Shown: piece by piece, positions 54,824 to 64,000 of the stretch
Position numbering within the stretch: position 1 is the first letter of the stretch
Layout: each line of letters starts with the position of its first letter
Assembly: GCF_907164905.1 (NCBI RefSeq)
Contig: NZ_CAJRAF010000002.1
Span: forward strand, 1,426,001-1,490,000
Reading direction: 5' to 3'
Origin: Dyadobacter sp. CECT 9275
GTDB lineage: Bacteria; Bacteroidota; Bacteroidia; Cytophagales; Spirosomataceae
Length of the DNA: 64,000 bases
Program-made: the position numbers and the translations under genes
The notes under the pieces: model-generated
Told to the model about the DNA's origin: nothing
The model's input: only the letters and a program-made list of their open reading frames with translations
Databases searched by the model: none

Positions 54824-55396
54824 TTAGGCGATTAAGATATTAGTTTTAAATAATTTGACTGCAATGGCTAGCAGAATGATGCCGAAAACTTTTCTGAGAA
54901 TATCAATACCTCCCTGTCCGAGTTTTTTTTCAATCCAGTTGGAAGATTTCAGGACAAGGTATACAAAGATAAGGTTCAGCAAAACGCCGACAAGGATATT
55001 CTGTATTTCATAGGCCGACCGAAGTGCCAGCAGGGTTGTCATGGTTCCGGCTCCCGCGATAATCGGAAACGCGATGGGCACGATAGATGCACTGCTGCTT
55101 TCCAGTTGGTCGTGCTTAAATATATTATGCCCTAAAATCATTTCAAGGCCCAGCAAAAACAGGATGATGGCTCCGGCAATGGCAAAGGAAGCAACGTCCA
55201 CACCGAACAGATTGAGCAGCCTCTCGCCCAGAAAGAGGAACAGAACCATAATAAATCCTGCCACCAAGGTCGCTTTTTCAGATTCAATATGCCCCAGCTT
55301 ACGCCTGAAATCAACAATGACGGGTATAGAGCCGAGAGCGTCTATAACCGAAAAAAGTATGAGCGTTACCGAAATTATTTCTTTAAAATTAAACAT
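54824..55396 (-). CDS. MarC family inner-membrane protein
   Basis: A 190-residue protein with six transmembrane segments, beginning MFNFKEIISVTLILFSVIDALGSIPV, with the AFPIIAGAGTMTTLLALRS block typical of the family. The ATG at 55396 starts the first helix; 34 residues more from 55498 would be unsupported. Function unknown; the old link to multiple antibiotic resistance was withdrawn. Confidence 0.88.
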   Translation of the reverse strand: MFNFKEIISVTLILFSVIDALGSIPVIVDFRRKLGHIESEKATLVAGFIMVLFLFLGERLLNLFGVDVASFAIAGAIILFLLGLEMILGHNIFKHDQLESSSASIVPIAFPIIAGAGTMTTLLALRSAYEIQNILVGVLLNLIFVYLVLKSSNWIEKKLGQGGIDILRKVFGIILLAIAVKLFKTNILIA

Positions 55397-55494
55397 GTTC
55401 CCAGCTTTCGGATAATGGTGCAAAGTTGAAGAAAACCGCTTGCATACCCAAAAGTATTTTACTGCAATCACCTGATCAGACGATGAAGGCGGCA

Positions 55495-56208
55495 TCACGA
55501 AGCATTACCGGGAAGAAAGTTGAGAAAGTTATTGAACTGTTTCTGATATTTCTCTTCATCAATTTTATAGAAGTAAGCACCTTTCTTGGAATACCCCCGC
55601 TGTTTTTCGTCCAGTTTGATCAAAAGATTGGTTGACAACAATTTACGGCTAAAATTCCGTTTATCCAGCTCGGTTCCGAAAATGGCTTCATATAACTTCT
55701 GCAACTGGGGAATGGTGAATTTTTCGGGCAAAAGCTCAAATCCAATGGGATGCTGCGAAGCTTTGTATCTTAAATGCTGAATGGCCCGCTCCACCATCAT
55801 CCCGTGATCAAATAACAGCGGTGGAAGCTCCTGCATGGAAAACCACTGGGCCTCATAACTTTTGGATATTTTGTTGTCATAATCGTCCACGTTAATGAGG
55901 GCGAAGTAGGCTACGGAAACGGTTCGTTCTACCGGATCCCGCTGTGGTGCTCCGAAAGTGTAAAGCTGTTCGAGGTAAATGTCTGATAAGGTCGTCAGCT
56001 CATACAAGATACGGGAGGATGCTTCCTCCAGGCTTTCTTCCGGCTGCACCCAACCGCCCATCAACGACCATGTGTTTTGTTCATTTTCAATCCCACGCTT
56101 CACCAGCAGCAATTTCAATTCTTCCCCGTCGAAACCGAAAATAATGGAATCGAGGGCAACAAGGCATTTTGTTTGGGTTTCGTATTGTTGTAATATATCT
56201 AAGCGCAC
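55495..56208 (-). CDS. Nudix-fold transcriptional regulator (NrtR/AraR-like), probably non-hydrolytic
   Basis: A 237-residue protein with an N-terminal Nudix domain and a C-terminal winged helix (FGTELDKRNFSRKLLSTN). The Nudix box GX5EX7REUXEEXGU reads G..E..R-I-L-Y-E-L: Arg66 and Glu70 stay, but the catalytic Glu67 and Glu71 are Ile and Leu. This pattern is known from NrtR-type regulators, which bind ADP-ribose or sugars, e.g. AraR of Bacteroides. The regulated genes are not evident nearby. Confidence 0.85.
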   Translation of the reverse strand: MRLDILQQYETQTKCLVALDSIIFGFDGEELKLLLVKRGIENEQNTWSLMGGWVQPEESLEEASSRILYELTTLSDIYLEQLYTFGAPQRDPVERTVSVAYFALINVDDYDNKISKSYEAQWFSMQELPPLLFDHGMMVERAIQHLRYKASQHPIGFELLPEKFTIPQLQKLYEAIFGTELDKRNFSRKLLSTNLLIKLDEKQRGYSKKGAYFYKIDEEKYQKQFNNFLNFLPGNAS

Positions 56209-56370
56209 AACTTCGGTATAGAGAAGTGGGTAATCGAATAAAAAAATTGCTGATAGCGTACCTTTGTTTCCCTATTCACTTAATTGAAACCGCAAAATGA
56301 ATGGTTCCGGAACGATGAAAACAAAGCCGACAGATTAATATTAAAACCCGTTTCACTTTAATACTACTCA

Positions 56371-57426
56371 TCAGACCACGGTGGCAGAATGGAAAAATGT
56401 CGTTAGCGCTGTTACGTCCGCAGAGGTAATTGCCGGGAAATTGGCTACCCTGAAAGTATTCTCCTTCCAGGAGCCATATCCGTTTCCAAGCACAATCCCC
56501 GCACTTTTTGCAGCAGACTTAATGGTACTCAGCCGCTGTCCTTCCGCCTTAATAGCCAAAACGGTATCCGACCTGACTGCATCATTTTCAATTAATGGGG
56601 CAAAACCAACATTTTCAAAAAAGGAGTATAGGTCCTTCGCTCTCTGTTTGATTTCCTCCGAAACTTCGGCTATGGAAGGCACCTGCTCCAATACCCTTCC
56701 CAGCAAATAAATACCCAGAGAATTGGGAGTATAGGGCGTCTGCTGTTTCAAAAAATTATCCCGGATAAAAAGAAAACTATTGTAATGGGCAGCTTCTCCC
56801 ATTTCCTTGGCCTGCGAAATGGCTGCCGGGGAAACCACCATCACCCCCATGCCGGGTGGTAGCCCAAAGCATTTCTGAACAGAAGCATACCAGATATCTC
56901 CATCGGTCCAGGGTAAGGCAACACCGGCCATAGAAGAAGTAGCATCTACGGCGATGAGATTACCCGTTTTTAATCTCAGTTCTTTAAAAAATGCATCAGG
57001 GATTACGGTTCCGTTGGAGGTTTCGTTGTGGGTAATGCAAATTATTTCATTTGCCGATAATTCCTTTGCGAAATCGGTGGCAGGTAGCTCATTACAATCA
57101 AAATACCGCCCACTTACACCCGTCCGGAGCTTGCGGGTGTACTCCATCCACTTTTCACCAAAAGCGCCGTTATACACATGAAAACCGGATATCATAAATG
57201 ATTGAGCTATGATCTCCCAGCATTCCGTAGCAGAAGAAACAAAATAGACTTCATAATCTTCCGGAATAGCCAGTTTGCTTTTCAATATTTTGATGGTTCC
57301 CGCTAACATTTGCATAAATGGCTCACTGCGGTGATTCACACTCAGAATACCACTTTGATAAGCGTCCCGAAGATAAGTTTCAATCTGCGGATAAACCTTG
57401 GACGGACCGGGATAAAAGGTAATCAT
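56371..57426 (-). CDS. Class V aminotransferase (SerC/alanine-glyoxylate type)
   Basis: A 351-residue PLP-dependent enzyme with the SerC-like opening ITFYPGPSKVYPQIE, VNHRSEPFMQML, and the PLP-lysine block SVQKCFGLPPGMG (Lys before CFG). Asp in AVDATSSMAG would bind the pyridine nitrogen. It may be a phosphoserine or 2-aminoethylphosphonate-type aminotransferase; the exact substrate is not readable. A separate serA neighbour is absent. Confidence 0.8.
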   Translation of the reverse strand: MITFYPGPSKVYPQIETYLRDAYQSGILSVNHRSEPFMQMLAGTIKILKSKLAIPEDYEVYFVSSATECWEIIAQSFMISGFHVYNGAFGEKWMEYTRKLRTGVSGRYFDCNELPATDFAKELSANEIICITHNETSNGTVIPDAFFKELRLKTGNLIAVDATSSMAGVALPWTDGDIWYASVQKCFGLPPGMGVMVVSPAAISQAKEMGEAAHYNSFLFIRDNFLKQQTPYTPNSLGIYLLGRVLEQVPSIAEVSEEIKQRAKDLYSFFENVGFAPLIENDAVRSDTVLAIKAEGQRLSTIKSAAKSAGIVLGNGYGSWKENTFRVANFPAITSADVTALTTFFHSATVV

Positions 57427-57503
57427 AACTCAGGTTTTATAATAACAAAATACAAAAGGCTCCTTTCAGAGCCCTGGGATGATAAGGATACCAAATTCCT
57501 GGT

Positions 57504-58420
57504 CTAGCGCTCCAAAGCGTTGCGCATAGACGATACATAATCTGCGGTAACCCCGGCGGCCAGCGCGATCTGATCATCTTTTAAATCTGATATTCTAATA
57601 AGGTTTTTGATCACTTCGTCACGACTTTTTTTCTCTCCGATTTCGATACCTCTTTTAATTCCTTTCTCTTCAATTCTTTCCAGTGTGTTCATAATTGTAT
57701 CCTTGACATTAAATGACAATAGATCTAATATTTCTTCAATTTTGTGCTCATCGAGCCCCCGTTCCCAAACAAGTAAACTACCAGATTGCTCTGCAGATTC
57801 TTAGGGGCCTGCTCCGTTAAAAGCAGAATTTTTAATGCATTCTGTTCCAGCCAGTCCTTTTGAAAACTATGTTTCAACGCCAACAATGACGCAACCAGAA
57901 AATTATTATTCAGGGATTCTACCTGCTCACCTGGTATCTCACCCAAGTTATTGTAAATATAATCGAAGTCGGGGATAAATTGATCCCATGCCTGAAACCT
58001 GGTTTTAAATAGTCCCGAAAGTTTCTGATACGGCCACTTTCCTTTCCCATGATAAAGCAGTACCGGGATAATCACCGATAACTTTTCCTTGTTCTGAATC
58101 TGCTTCTGCAATCCCGAAAAAATATAGTGACCAATCTGCGCAGGCGTATTTTTATCTGGGTAACTTTTATGTTCAAGGAGCAGGCTAACCTTTACTTCTT
58201 CTTTTTTATCCGTGCTCAGACAATTGTAGACAATATCGGACATTGACTTTTTGAGCTCATCGGAAAGATAGGTATCCGTAACCTGCGTCAATGAGGAAAG
58301 GTCTAGCTTCTCCGATACTGAAAGTGGCAGGTAATTTTGAAAATAATCAATAGCGATCTCTTTATCAGATAAGATAGCACGAATAAAATGATCATGAATG
58401 GAAGTGTGCGGCCTGCTCAT
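57504..58420 (-). pseudogene. Rpn-family nuclease (Transposase_31/PD-(D/E)XK), split by a frameshift
   Basis: The frame from MSRPHTSIHDHF (58420) has the Rpn nuclease core, with LLLEHKSYPDKNTPAQIGHYI and VIIPVLLYHGKGKW, but ends early at KLKKY (stop 57725-57727). The -1 frame continues as WERGLDEHKIEEILDLLS into the open frame to 57504 (IEEKGIKRGIEIGEKKSRD). Removing one T from a TTTT run near 57767-57769 explains the break. Rpn proteins are RecA-independent recombination-promoting nucleases, often decaying. A sequencing error in a homopolymer is possible. Confidence 0.82.
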
Positions 58421-58436
58421 TTTATAAATTATGACG

Positions 58437-58469
58437 AAAAAAAAGAGCCTGAACGTTACCGCCAGGCTC
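58437..58469 (-). terminator. Intrinsic terminator of dapA
   Basis: On the minus strand GAGCCTG (58463-58469 complement) pairs with CAGGCTC around an 11-base loop, followed by eight Ts. It lies 27 bases after the dapA stop, before the Rpn gene. Confidence 0.9.
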
Positions 58470-58495
58470 CTTATGAATACCAATTACTGTTGATG

Positions 58496-59386
58496 TCACA
58501 TAAATCCTTCCCGGATCATCGCTTTTTCCAATTTTTCACCCAGTTCCTGGGTAGCTTTTAGCAAGGGTAAACGCACGGCGCTACTGCATATTCCCTTGAT
58601 TTCCAGACATTTTTTAATTCCAACTGGATTTGACTCGATATACAGGAGTGTATCAAATTCAAGAAAAGCAAGCTGCAACCGCGCGGCCTCTTTAAAATTT
58701 CCTTCCAGTGCGGACCACGTAAGATCCGTAAATTCCTTGGGGAAAGCATTGGCAATCACCGAAATGACACCATGCCAGCCTACGCTTACCATGGTAGTCA
58801 CCAGATTGTCATCACCGGAAAGCAAAAGAAAATCTTCCGGTGCCCGGGCAGCCAGCTCCATGCTTTGTTCCATACTTCCGCCGGCGTCTTTGATACCAAT
58901 GATGTTAGGGTGAGCCGCCAGGGTGATAATCGTATCCGCCTTCATGTTGGTAACGGTCCTTCCAGGAACGTTGTAGAGCAACACAGGAACGGGGCTTGCA
59001 TCCGCAATTGCCGTAAAATGTGCTATGATGCCTTCCTGCGTGGGTTTGTTATAATAAGGACAGACAGAAAGTATGGCGTCAACGCCCGTAAAATCTGTTT
59101 TTTTTATGGAATCAATAACTGCTTTAGTATTATTCCCGCCTATACCATAAACAATTGGTAGCGACTTATAATTATGCTTGATTGTGAACGCAAGTGTCTC
59201 TGCCTTTTCTTCCGAAGTTACCGTCGGCGACTCCCCTGTAGTGCCCTGCACAACAAGAAAATCAACATCTCCTTCCGATACCAGGTCTATCAGTTTTTTC
59301 AGACCTGCGTAGTCAACTTCATTTTGTTCATCAAAGGGTGTAATCAGTGCAGCGCCAACTCCTTTGAAACGTTCGTCCAATGGCAT
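58496..59386 (-). CDS. dapA: 4-hydroxy-tetrahydrodipicolinate synthase
   Basis: A 296-residue TIM-barrel aldolase making the first committed lysine/diaminopimelate intermediate from aspartate semialdehyde and pyruvate. Motifs are VVQGTTGESPTV, LLYNVPGRTVTN (Tyr of the active-site triad) and IGIKDAGG with the Schiff-base lysine. Length is standard. Its own terminator follows. Confidence 0.95.
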   Translation of the reverse strand: MPLDERFKGVGAALITPFDEQNEVDYAGLKKLIDLVSEGDVDFLVVQGTTGESPTVTSEEKAETLAFTIKHNYKSLPIVYGIGGNNTKAVIDSIKKTDFTGVDAILSVCPYYNKPTQEGIIAHFTAIADASPVPVLLYNVPGRTVTNMKADTIITLAAHPNIIGIKDAGGSMEQSMELAARAPEDFLLLSGDDNLVTTMVSVGWHGVISVIANAFPKEFTDLTWSALEGNFKEAARLQLAFLEFDTLLYIESNPVGIKKCLEIKGICSSAVRLPLLKATQELGEKLEKAMIREGFM

Positions 59387-59534
59387 TATTCCTATATTAA
59401 TGTTTGATATTAAAACGCAAAGTTAACTAAGTAAATGATCTTATAAAGGTAAGAAACGTGGATCAGTACCTATTTTTTAATACACATCTGATTTACAGGA
59501 AGATACCTATAAAACTTGTACCTTACCCTTTGAT

Positions 59535-61622
59535 TCAGACTTGTATCATCTCCAGAAATTCCGCTTCAGAAATGATCGTTACACCAAGTTTCCGCGCCTT
59601 TTCAAGTTTGGCAGGCCCCATGTTGGCTCCAGCCAGCAGATAATTCAGTTTACCTGATACGCCGCTTAAGACTTTGCCGCCGTTGACTTCGATTTTATCT
59701 TTCAGATCATCCCTTTCAAAATTCTCGAATACGCCCGAAATTACAAATGTCTTTCCTTCCAATACATTACTCTCAATTTCAACCGGCTTTTCATCGCTTT
59801 CCATCTGAACACCTGCCACGCGAAGCCTTTCAATCAACTGCTGGTTCTCGGGTACACTGAAATAGGATTCGATACTCTGCGCTATTCTCCCCCCTATTTC
59901 CGGGACGGCAATCAGCTGTTCATAGGTGGCAGATCTGATCGCGTCAATTGATTTGAAATATGCAGCTAGTTTTTCAGCCACGGTAGCACCCACAAACCGT
60001 ATACCCAGTGCAAAGAGTACATTCTTAAAGGGTACCGTTTTGGACAATGCTATACCATTCAGGATATTTTCAACTGTCTTTTCCCGGAAACTTATCTTCT
60101 TAATTTTCCCTGTTTCTTCGTTCAGGATATTTTTCTCAAGACCCAGCAGCTTTTCGTAGGTAAGATCATATAAATCAGCCGGTGTCATCACCATTCCCAG
60201 GTCAAACAACAGCTCTATTTTCCCTTCGCCAAGACTTTCAATATTCATGGCCTTTCTGTGGATAAAATGCTCAATACGGCCTTTCAGCTGCGGCGGACAG
60301 TGGCTGTCATTAGGACAAAAAAACGCTACTTCTCCTTCATTTCTCTGCAGCGCAGAGCCGCATTCGGGACATGTTACCGGGAAAACAATGGGCTCCGTAG
60401 GAAATAATGCTCTCTGGGATACGTCCACTCCGGTTATTTTCGGAATAATCTCTCCACTTTTTTCCACAAAAACAGTATCTCCAACCCGTATATCCAGTCG
60501 TTCCAGCTCGTTAGCATTGTGCAGGGTGGCCCTTTTCACCTGCGTGCCAGACAAATGCACACCTCGCACTTTATTGTAAGTCATATCTCTTTCGGTGATA
60601 TCACTCAGGTTAGCTACCGGAGTTACAGCACCCGTCCGTCCTACCTGGTAATTTACGGAGCGTAAAATAGCGGGCTTATTTTCGGCCTTGTATTTGAAAG
60701 CAATTGCCCAGCGCGGGCTTTTGGCAGTAAAACCAAGTTCCCTTTGCTGCTCAAACGAATTGATCTTGACAACGATACCATCGGTTGCCAATGGAAGAGT
60801 ACCCCTTTTGTCTTCCCACTCATGAATAAATGCAATGACCTCGTCTATAGTCTGTACCTTACGCCATCCGGGGGAGATGTTAAACCCCCAGCCCTTCAAA
60901 GCCAGCAAACTTTCCTCATGCGAAGCAAAAACTTCCTTCTCACTCAAAAAAGAATAAATGTAACAATCCAGTCCGCGCCTTGCGGTTTCTCCCGAATCCT
61001 GCAATTTAAAAGAGCCTGACGCTGCATTTCTGGGATTGGCATAAAGATTTTCCCCCAGCGACTCCATCTCGGCATTGAGTTTCTGGAAGGAACTCAGCGG
61101 CATAAAACCTTCACCCCTGATTTCAAAAATCGCAGGAAGCGTGTCCGATTTCACACGCAGCGGCAAAGAGCGGATCGTCTTAATATTGTTGGTAATTTCA
61201 TCTCCACGGGTCCCGTCTCCCCGGGTTACTCCCCGAACGAGCACACCGTTTTCGTAGGTAAAACTGAGGGAAATACCGTCAAATTTCAGTTCGCAGATAT
61301 ATTCATAGGCCTCACCGTCCAGGCCACGGCGGACCCTATCGTCGAAATTCCGCAGTTCCTGCTCATTATAGGTATTGTCCAGTGATAACATCGGGAAACG
61401 ATGGTATACCGTATTGAAATTTTTAGTGATCGTTCCACCCACCCGCTGCGTGGGCGAATCCGGCAGGCGGTACTCGGGGTGTTTGTCTTCGAGCTCTTTC
61501 AGCTCAGCCAGCAGCTGATCGAAGTCAAAATCCGATATTTCAGAGATACTGTCCTGGTAATACTTTGAGTTGTAGTATTCTATCTTTTGGCTTAGTTGCT
61601 GTATTTTTTGCACGGGTGTCAT
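59535..61622 (-). CDS. ligA: NAD-dependent DNA ligase
   Basis: A 695-residue ligase sealing nicks in replication. The adenylation lysine is in YICELKFDGISLSF (KxDG), then OB fold, a four-Cys zinc finger (CPECGSALQ ... CPNDSHCPP), HhH repeats (ALGIRFVGATVAEKLA, VPEIGGRIAQSI) and a C-terminal BRCT domain (LEGKTFVISGVFENFERDDL). Complete and normal in size. Divergent from the Uma2 gene. Confidence 0.96.
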   Translation of the reverse strand: MTPVQKIQQLSQKIEYYNSKYYQDSISEISDFDFDQLLAELKELEDKHPEYRLPDSPTQRVGGTITKNFNTVYHRFPMLSLDNTYNEQELRNFDDRVRRGLDGEAYEYICELKFDGISLSFTYENGVLVRGVTRGDGTRGDEITNNIKTIRSLPLRVKSDTLPAIFEIRGEGFMPLSSFQKLNAEMESLGENLYANPRNAASGSFKLQDSGETARRGLDCYIYSFLSEKEVFASHEESLLALKGWGFNISPGWRKVQTIDEVIAFIHEWEDKRGTLPLATDGIVVKINSFEQQRELGFTAKSPRWAIAFKYKAENKPAILRSVNYQVGRTGAVTPVANLSDITERDMTYNKVRGVHLSGTQVKRATLHNANELERLDIRVGDTVFVEKSGEIIPKITGVDVSQRALFPTEPIVFPVTCPECGSALQRNEGEVAFFCPNDSHCPPQLKGRIEHFIHRKAMNIESLGEGKIELLFDLGMVMTPADLYDLTYEKLLGLEKNILNEETGKIKKISFREKTVENILNGIALSKTVPFKNVLFALGIRFVGATVAEKLAAYFKSIDAIRSATYEQLIAVPEIGGRIAQSIESYFSVPENQQLIERLRVAGVQMESDEKPVEIESNVLEGKTFVISGVFENFERDDLKDKIEVNGGKVLSGVSGKLNYLLAGANMGPAKLEKARKLGVTIISEAEFLEMIQV

Positions 61623-61814
61623 CGTTCAGGCAGAATTTCGGTAAATCTTTTGGCTCGGCTTGGGCACAGATTATGGGGTAGGTACCACCAAATCTGCTTT
61701 AAACCGAAGTCAAAATTAATGTTAATTATAAATATTAAAACGGTCGCCCATTTCTTTGGCAGCAGTTCTCTTTCACAAAATTTACGTATTTTTAATAAAA
61801 AAACGATCAGACCA

Positions 61815-62339
61815 ATGCTTGGTAACGCACAAACGGCTTTGCAGGAATGGGACCTGACTCAAATCATCAACGGCAAAGAAATCACATCCCCAAGTCCTAA
61901 AATTTATCATCAGAAAATATCCAGAAAACTCCAGAGATTACTGGAGCAGTATGTTGAAAAACATGATCTGGGAGAGATTTACAATGCTCCTCTTGATGTT
62001 ATTCTTGAAGAAAATGTTAATCGCCTTCAGCCCGACCTGATTTTTGTAAGCCATGCCAACCGGGACATCATTCAGGACTGGCTGCGGGGCGTCCCCGATC
62101 TTCTTGTAGAAATTGTCTCTAAAAGTACGTTTCAGTTAGATACCAAAGAGAAAAAGGAAATTTATGAAAAGTACGGCGTGAAGGAATACTGGATTGTGTT
62201 TCCCGAATTTAAAAAGATAGAAGTATACCAGTTGACAAAAAACGGATATATCCTTTTTAACGCTGCTACCGGAACCGAAAACCTGAAGTCCAATATGCTG
62301 GCAGGGTTAACTTTCCCTGCCAGCATCATCTTTGAATAA
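61815..62339 (+). CDS. Uma2-family PD-(D/E)XK endonuclease-like protein
   Basis: A 174-residue protein of the Uma2/DUF820 family. The restriction-like core shows IYNAPLDVILEENVNRLQPDL, then VPDLLVEIVSKST (D...E-x-V-S) and YGVKEYWIVFPEFKKIEVY. I chose ATG 61815, since the longer frame from 61596 overlaps ligA's start region and lacks family similarity there. Function in the cell is not known; the family is widespread in Cyanobacteria and Bacteroidota. Confidence 0.82.
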   Translation: MLGNAQTALQEWDLTQIINGKEITSPSPKIYHQKISRKLQRLLEQYVEKHDLGEIYNAPLDVILEENVNRLQPDLIFVSHANRDIIQDWLRGVPDLLVEIVSKSTFQLDTKEKKEIYEKYGVKEYWIVFPEFKKIEVYQLTKNGYILFNAATGTENLKSNMLAGLTFPASIIFE

Positions 62340-62345
62340 ACGAAT

Positions 62346-64000
62346 CTACTTCTTAGGTCCGCTGATCACCCCCAGGTAACGGCCCATCCAGTAGGGCAAC
62401 AAAAAACTATCTCCCGCACTTAACTCACTGATACCGTTGGTTTCGCGATCCAGTTTAAACAGGTTCCGGTTGTGTTTCAGCTCCGGACGTTCATCTGGCG
62501 GAAGTACTGTTTTAGTAGTTTGTCCCCGAAAATTGGGCTCTGTAAATTCAATATCTTTCCTGTGGCTGTTTCTGACCTGCCACTCTATCATATCCAGCGG
62601 AAACTCTTTGAGATACCACACCGTCTCGGCAAGGTCAAATTCTTTGGCGCCGGTCATGGCGTAACACAGGTTCCATAATCCATCCCGTTCCGGACGTTCC
62701 AGTTCCCAGTGCTGCTGAATAGCCGTTTTATATTTCGCCTTCAGATTTTTGTCAAAAGCATACGGATACAAACACCAGTAAGCAAGAAAATACATTTCAT
62801 CGTCGGAGTGATTCCAGCCCTCCGAGAGCATTTTGGCCCAGTCGTCAGCCCCCGGCTGTGCTTTCCCGATCTCGGCCATCGGCCTGAGCAGGTTCTCCAT
62901 ATAACCATGTTTTTCGATCAGCTCAAAGGCCTTTTGCTTGTAAATTTCTTTTCCGGTAAAATGATATGCCGTCTGCAAGAAACCGATGATATTGGAAGAA
63001 TTCAGCTTGCGGTCACCCACGTTTTTGGGGAAGCCATTCACATAATCTGGATGCCATTTGCCCCAAAGGGTAGGTTTCCCGTCAAAATCAATGAGATACC
63101 AGTCATTTTTAATGATATTGGTCATCAGTTCGTCAATGTGTTTGATGGCCCGCTGCTTCACCTCTCCATCCATCAATTCGGCCATCAGGGTCAGGGTAAA
63201 CATCTGCCCCACCGTCTGGTCACTGCTGGTTGTTCCGCGCCAGTCCCACTCTTCGTCTTTGGCGTGCACCCATCCATTGTGCATGCCCCCGTCCCATGGC
63301 TTGTCCGAAAACCGGTGGTAACCCCTCCTTTCGAAACCACGGGCAAAATATCCCTTCATATCCGTAATTTCAAACAGCCGCTCCATGGCTTCAAAGGAGT
63401 CGAGGCAATTCTGCAATGCTTCCTTGCTTCCCGTCGCCTTATACCTGAAAAGCTGGCTCACCAGATACATGGACGTCCAGAGATTATCGCTATCGCGCTG
63501 TCCCATTTCGAAGGTCGAAAGATCGCCATGTTTAAGCGTAGATACGTCGCAGTTGAAACCATAACGGATGTGGCGCATCCTCACCTGTTTTTCATAGACC
63601 AGGGCTTTTTCTTCCAGGGTCATCGGGTCAAAATGAATTTCTCCCAATCCCTTGTCGGTCAGTACCAAAACCTGCTTTCCTTCTCCTTCTGAGATGTGGA
63701 TGACGTTATTTCCGGGAAGCCAGCGCTCTCCATAGTAATAATTAAAAACGCCATCTTTCCGAAGCATAAATGCACCCAGTGCAGAACCAAACCACACATT
63801 TCCATGCGCGACAGCTATGGTGGTTATGTCGGTAACGGGGAGTTTATCCCGTAAAGGAGTGGCAACCTTAAAGGTTCCGGCCTCCAGAACCAGGTATCCC
63901 TTTTTAGTACCTATGTATATTTTATCACCGCTCACATCAAAGCAGGTAAGTCCGCTACTTTCAAAAACCGTTTTCAGCTGCTTTTCAGGTATGGAAAAAG
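62346..64000 (-). CDS. Propeller/alpha-toroid protein, 5' end outside the window
   Basis: The frame is open to the window edge, so the N-terminus is missing. The visible start has beta-propeller-type repeats (SGDKIYIGTKKGYLVLEAG, AVAHGNVWFGSALGAFMLR, EGKQVLVLTDKGLGEIHF). From about 200 residues in, it is a helical toroid-like domain with CLDSFEAMERLFEITDMKGY, WAKMLSEGWNHSDDEMY and ending in LLPYWMGRYLGVI. The helical part resembles (alpha/alpha)6 glycoside-hydrolase or lyase folds, but no catalytic family is identified. Confidence 0.7.
   Translation of the reverse strand, partial: FSIPEKQLKTVFESSGLTCFDVSGDKIYIGTKKGYLVLEAGTFKVATPLRDKLPVTDITTIAVAHGNVWFGSALGAFMLRKDGVFNYYYGERWLPGNNVIHISEGEGKQVLVLTDKGLGEIHFDPMTLEEKALVYEKQVRMRHIRYGFNCDVSTLKHGDLSTFEMGQRDSDNLWTSMYLVSQLFRYKATGSKEALQNCLDSFEAMERLFEITDMKGYFARGFERRGYHRFSDKPWDGGMHNGWVHAKDEEWDWRGTTSSDQTVGQMFTLTLMAELMDGEVKQRAIKHIDELMTNIIKNDWYLIDFDGKPTLWGKWHPDYVNGFPKNVGDRKLNSSNIIGFLQTAYHFTGKEIYKQKAFELIEKHGYMENLLRPMAEIGKAQPGADDWAKMLSEGWNHSDDEMYFLAYWCLYPYAFDKNLKAKYKTAIQQHWELERPERDGLWNLCYAMTGAKEFDLAETVWYLKEFPLDMIEWQVRNSHRKDIEFTEPNFRGQTTKTVLPPDERPELKHNRNLFKLDRETNGISELSAGDSFLLPYWMGRYLGVISGPKK

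Noticed and set aside
57725..57780. Programmed -1 frameshift in the Rpn gene
   Set aside because: The local sequence is not a classical slippery heptamer in the zero frame; a missing base is a better explanation.

Overview
The window looks like chromosomal DNA of a Bacteroidota bacterium, most likely Cytophagales (Spirosomataceae/Dyadobacter-like). The basis is the family content: SusC-like and OMP_b-brl_3 type TonB receptors with N-terminal carboxypeptidase-regulatory domains, LytS/LytTR signalling, menaquinone genes, paired amidohydrolases, NrtR-like Nudix regulators, and almost no Shine-Dalgarno signals. The genus is an inference.

Layout. 1-9.2 kb: two carbohydrate-active genes on the minus strand (GH95 and a sialate O-acetylesterase family protein) are separated by a visibly AT-rich ~4.7 kb segment carrying one large plus-strand gene, a P-loop ATPase fused to a C-terminal TIR domain, a probable solitary anti-phage gene. 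9.4-12.9 kb: TonB siderophore receptor plus PepSY membrane protein (iron). 13-18.7 kb: two AraC-regulated oxidoreductase loci and a metallophosphoesterase; the second AraC gene is broken by an in-frame TGA. 18.9-25.3 kb: housekeeping genes (ABC-F ATPase, tRNA-Asp, Nif3-like, zinc ribbon protein, TPR protein, RadC). 25.3-28.8 kb: lipoprotein, LytTR response regulator, LytS-type kinase, histidine phosphatase. 28.9-30.6 kb: hotdog thioesterase plus isochorismate synthase (menaquinone). 30.7-36.3 kb: complete RND tripartite efflux operon with terminator. 36.6-39.9 kb: outer-membrane receptor and CvfB-like S1 protein. 39.9-44.3 kb: two coupled amidohydrolase genes, containing three modules of which only one keeps the HxH metal motif.

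44.5-46.2 kb holds the most unusual regulatory locus: five palindromes in 28-29 bp register just ahead of a SatD-family gene whose protein reads as a class III nucleotide-cyclase-like domain plus a helix-turn-helix, translationally coupled to a DUF3307 membrane protein. 46.7-48.1 kb is an IS110-family element with a structured 3' non-coding segment (candidate bridge RNA). 48.2-62 kb is mostly minus-strand housekeeping (prfC, ppa, GT2, trmN6-like, RNase H, pepT, MazG-like, MarC, Nudix regulator, class V aminotransferase, dapA, ligA), with a frameshifted Rpn-family nuclease and a Uma2 endonuclease. The window ends inside a large propeller/alpha-toroid protein.

Best candidates for new biology are the ATPase-TIR gene and the SatD/DUF3307 locus with its operator array.
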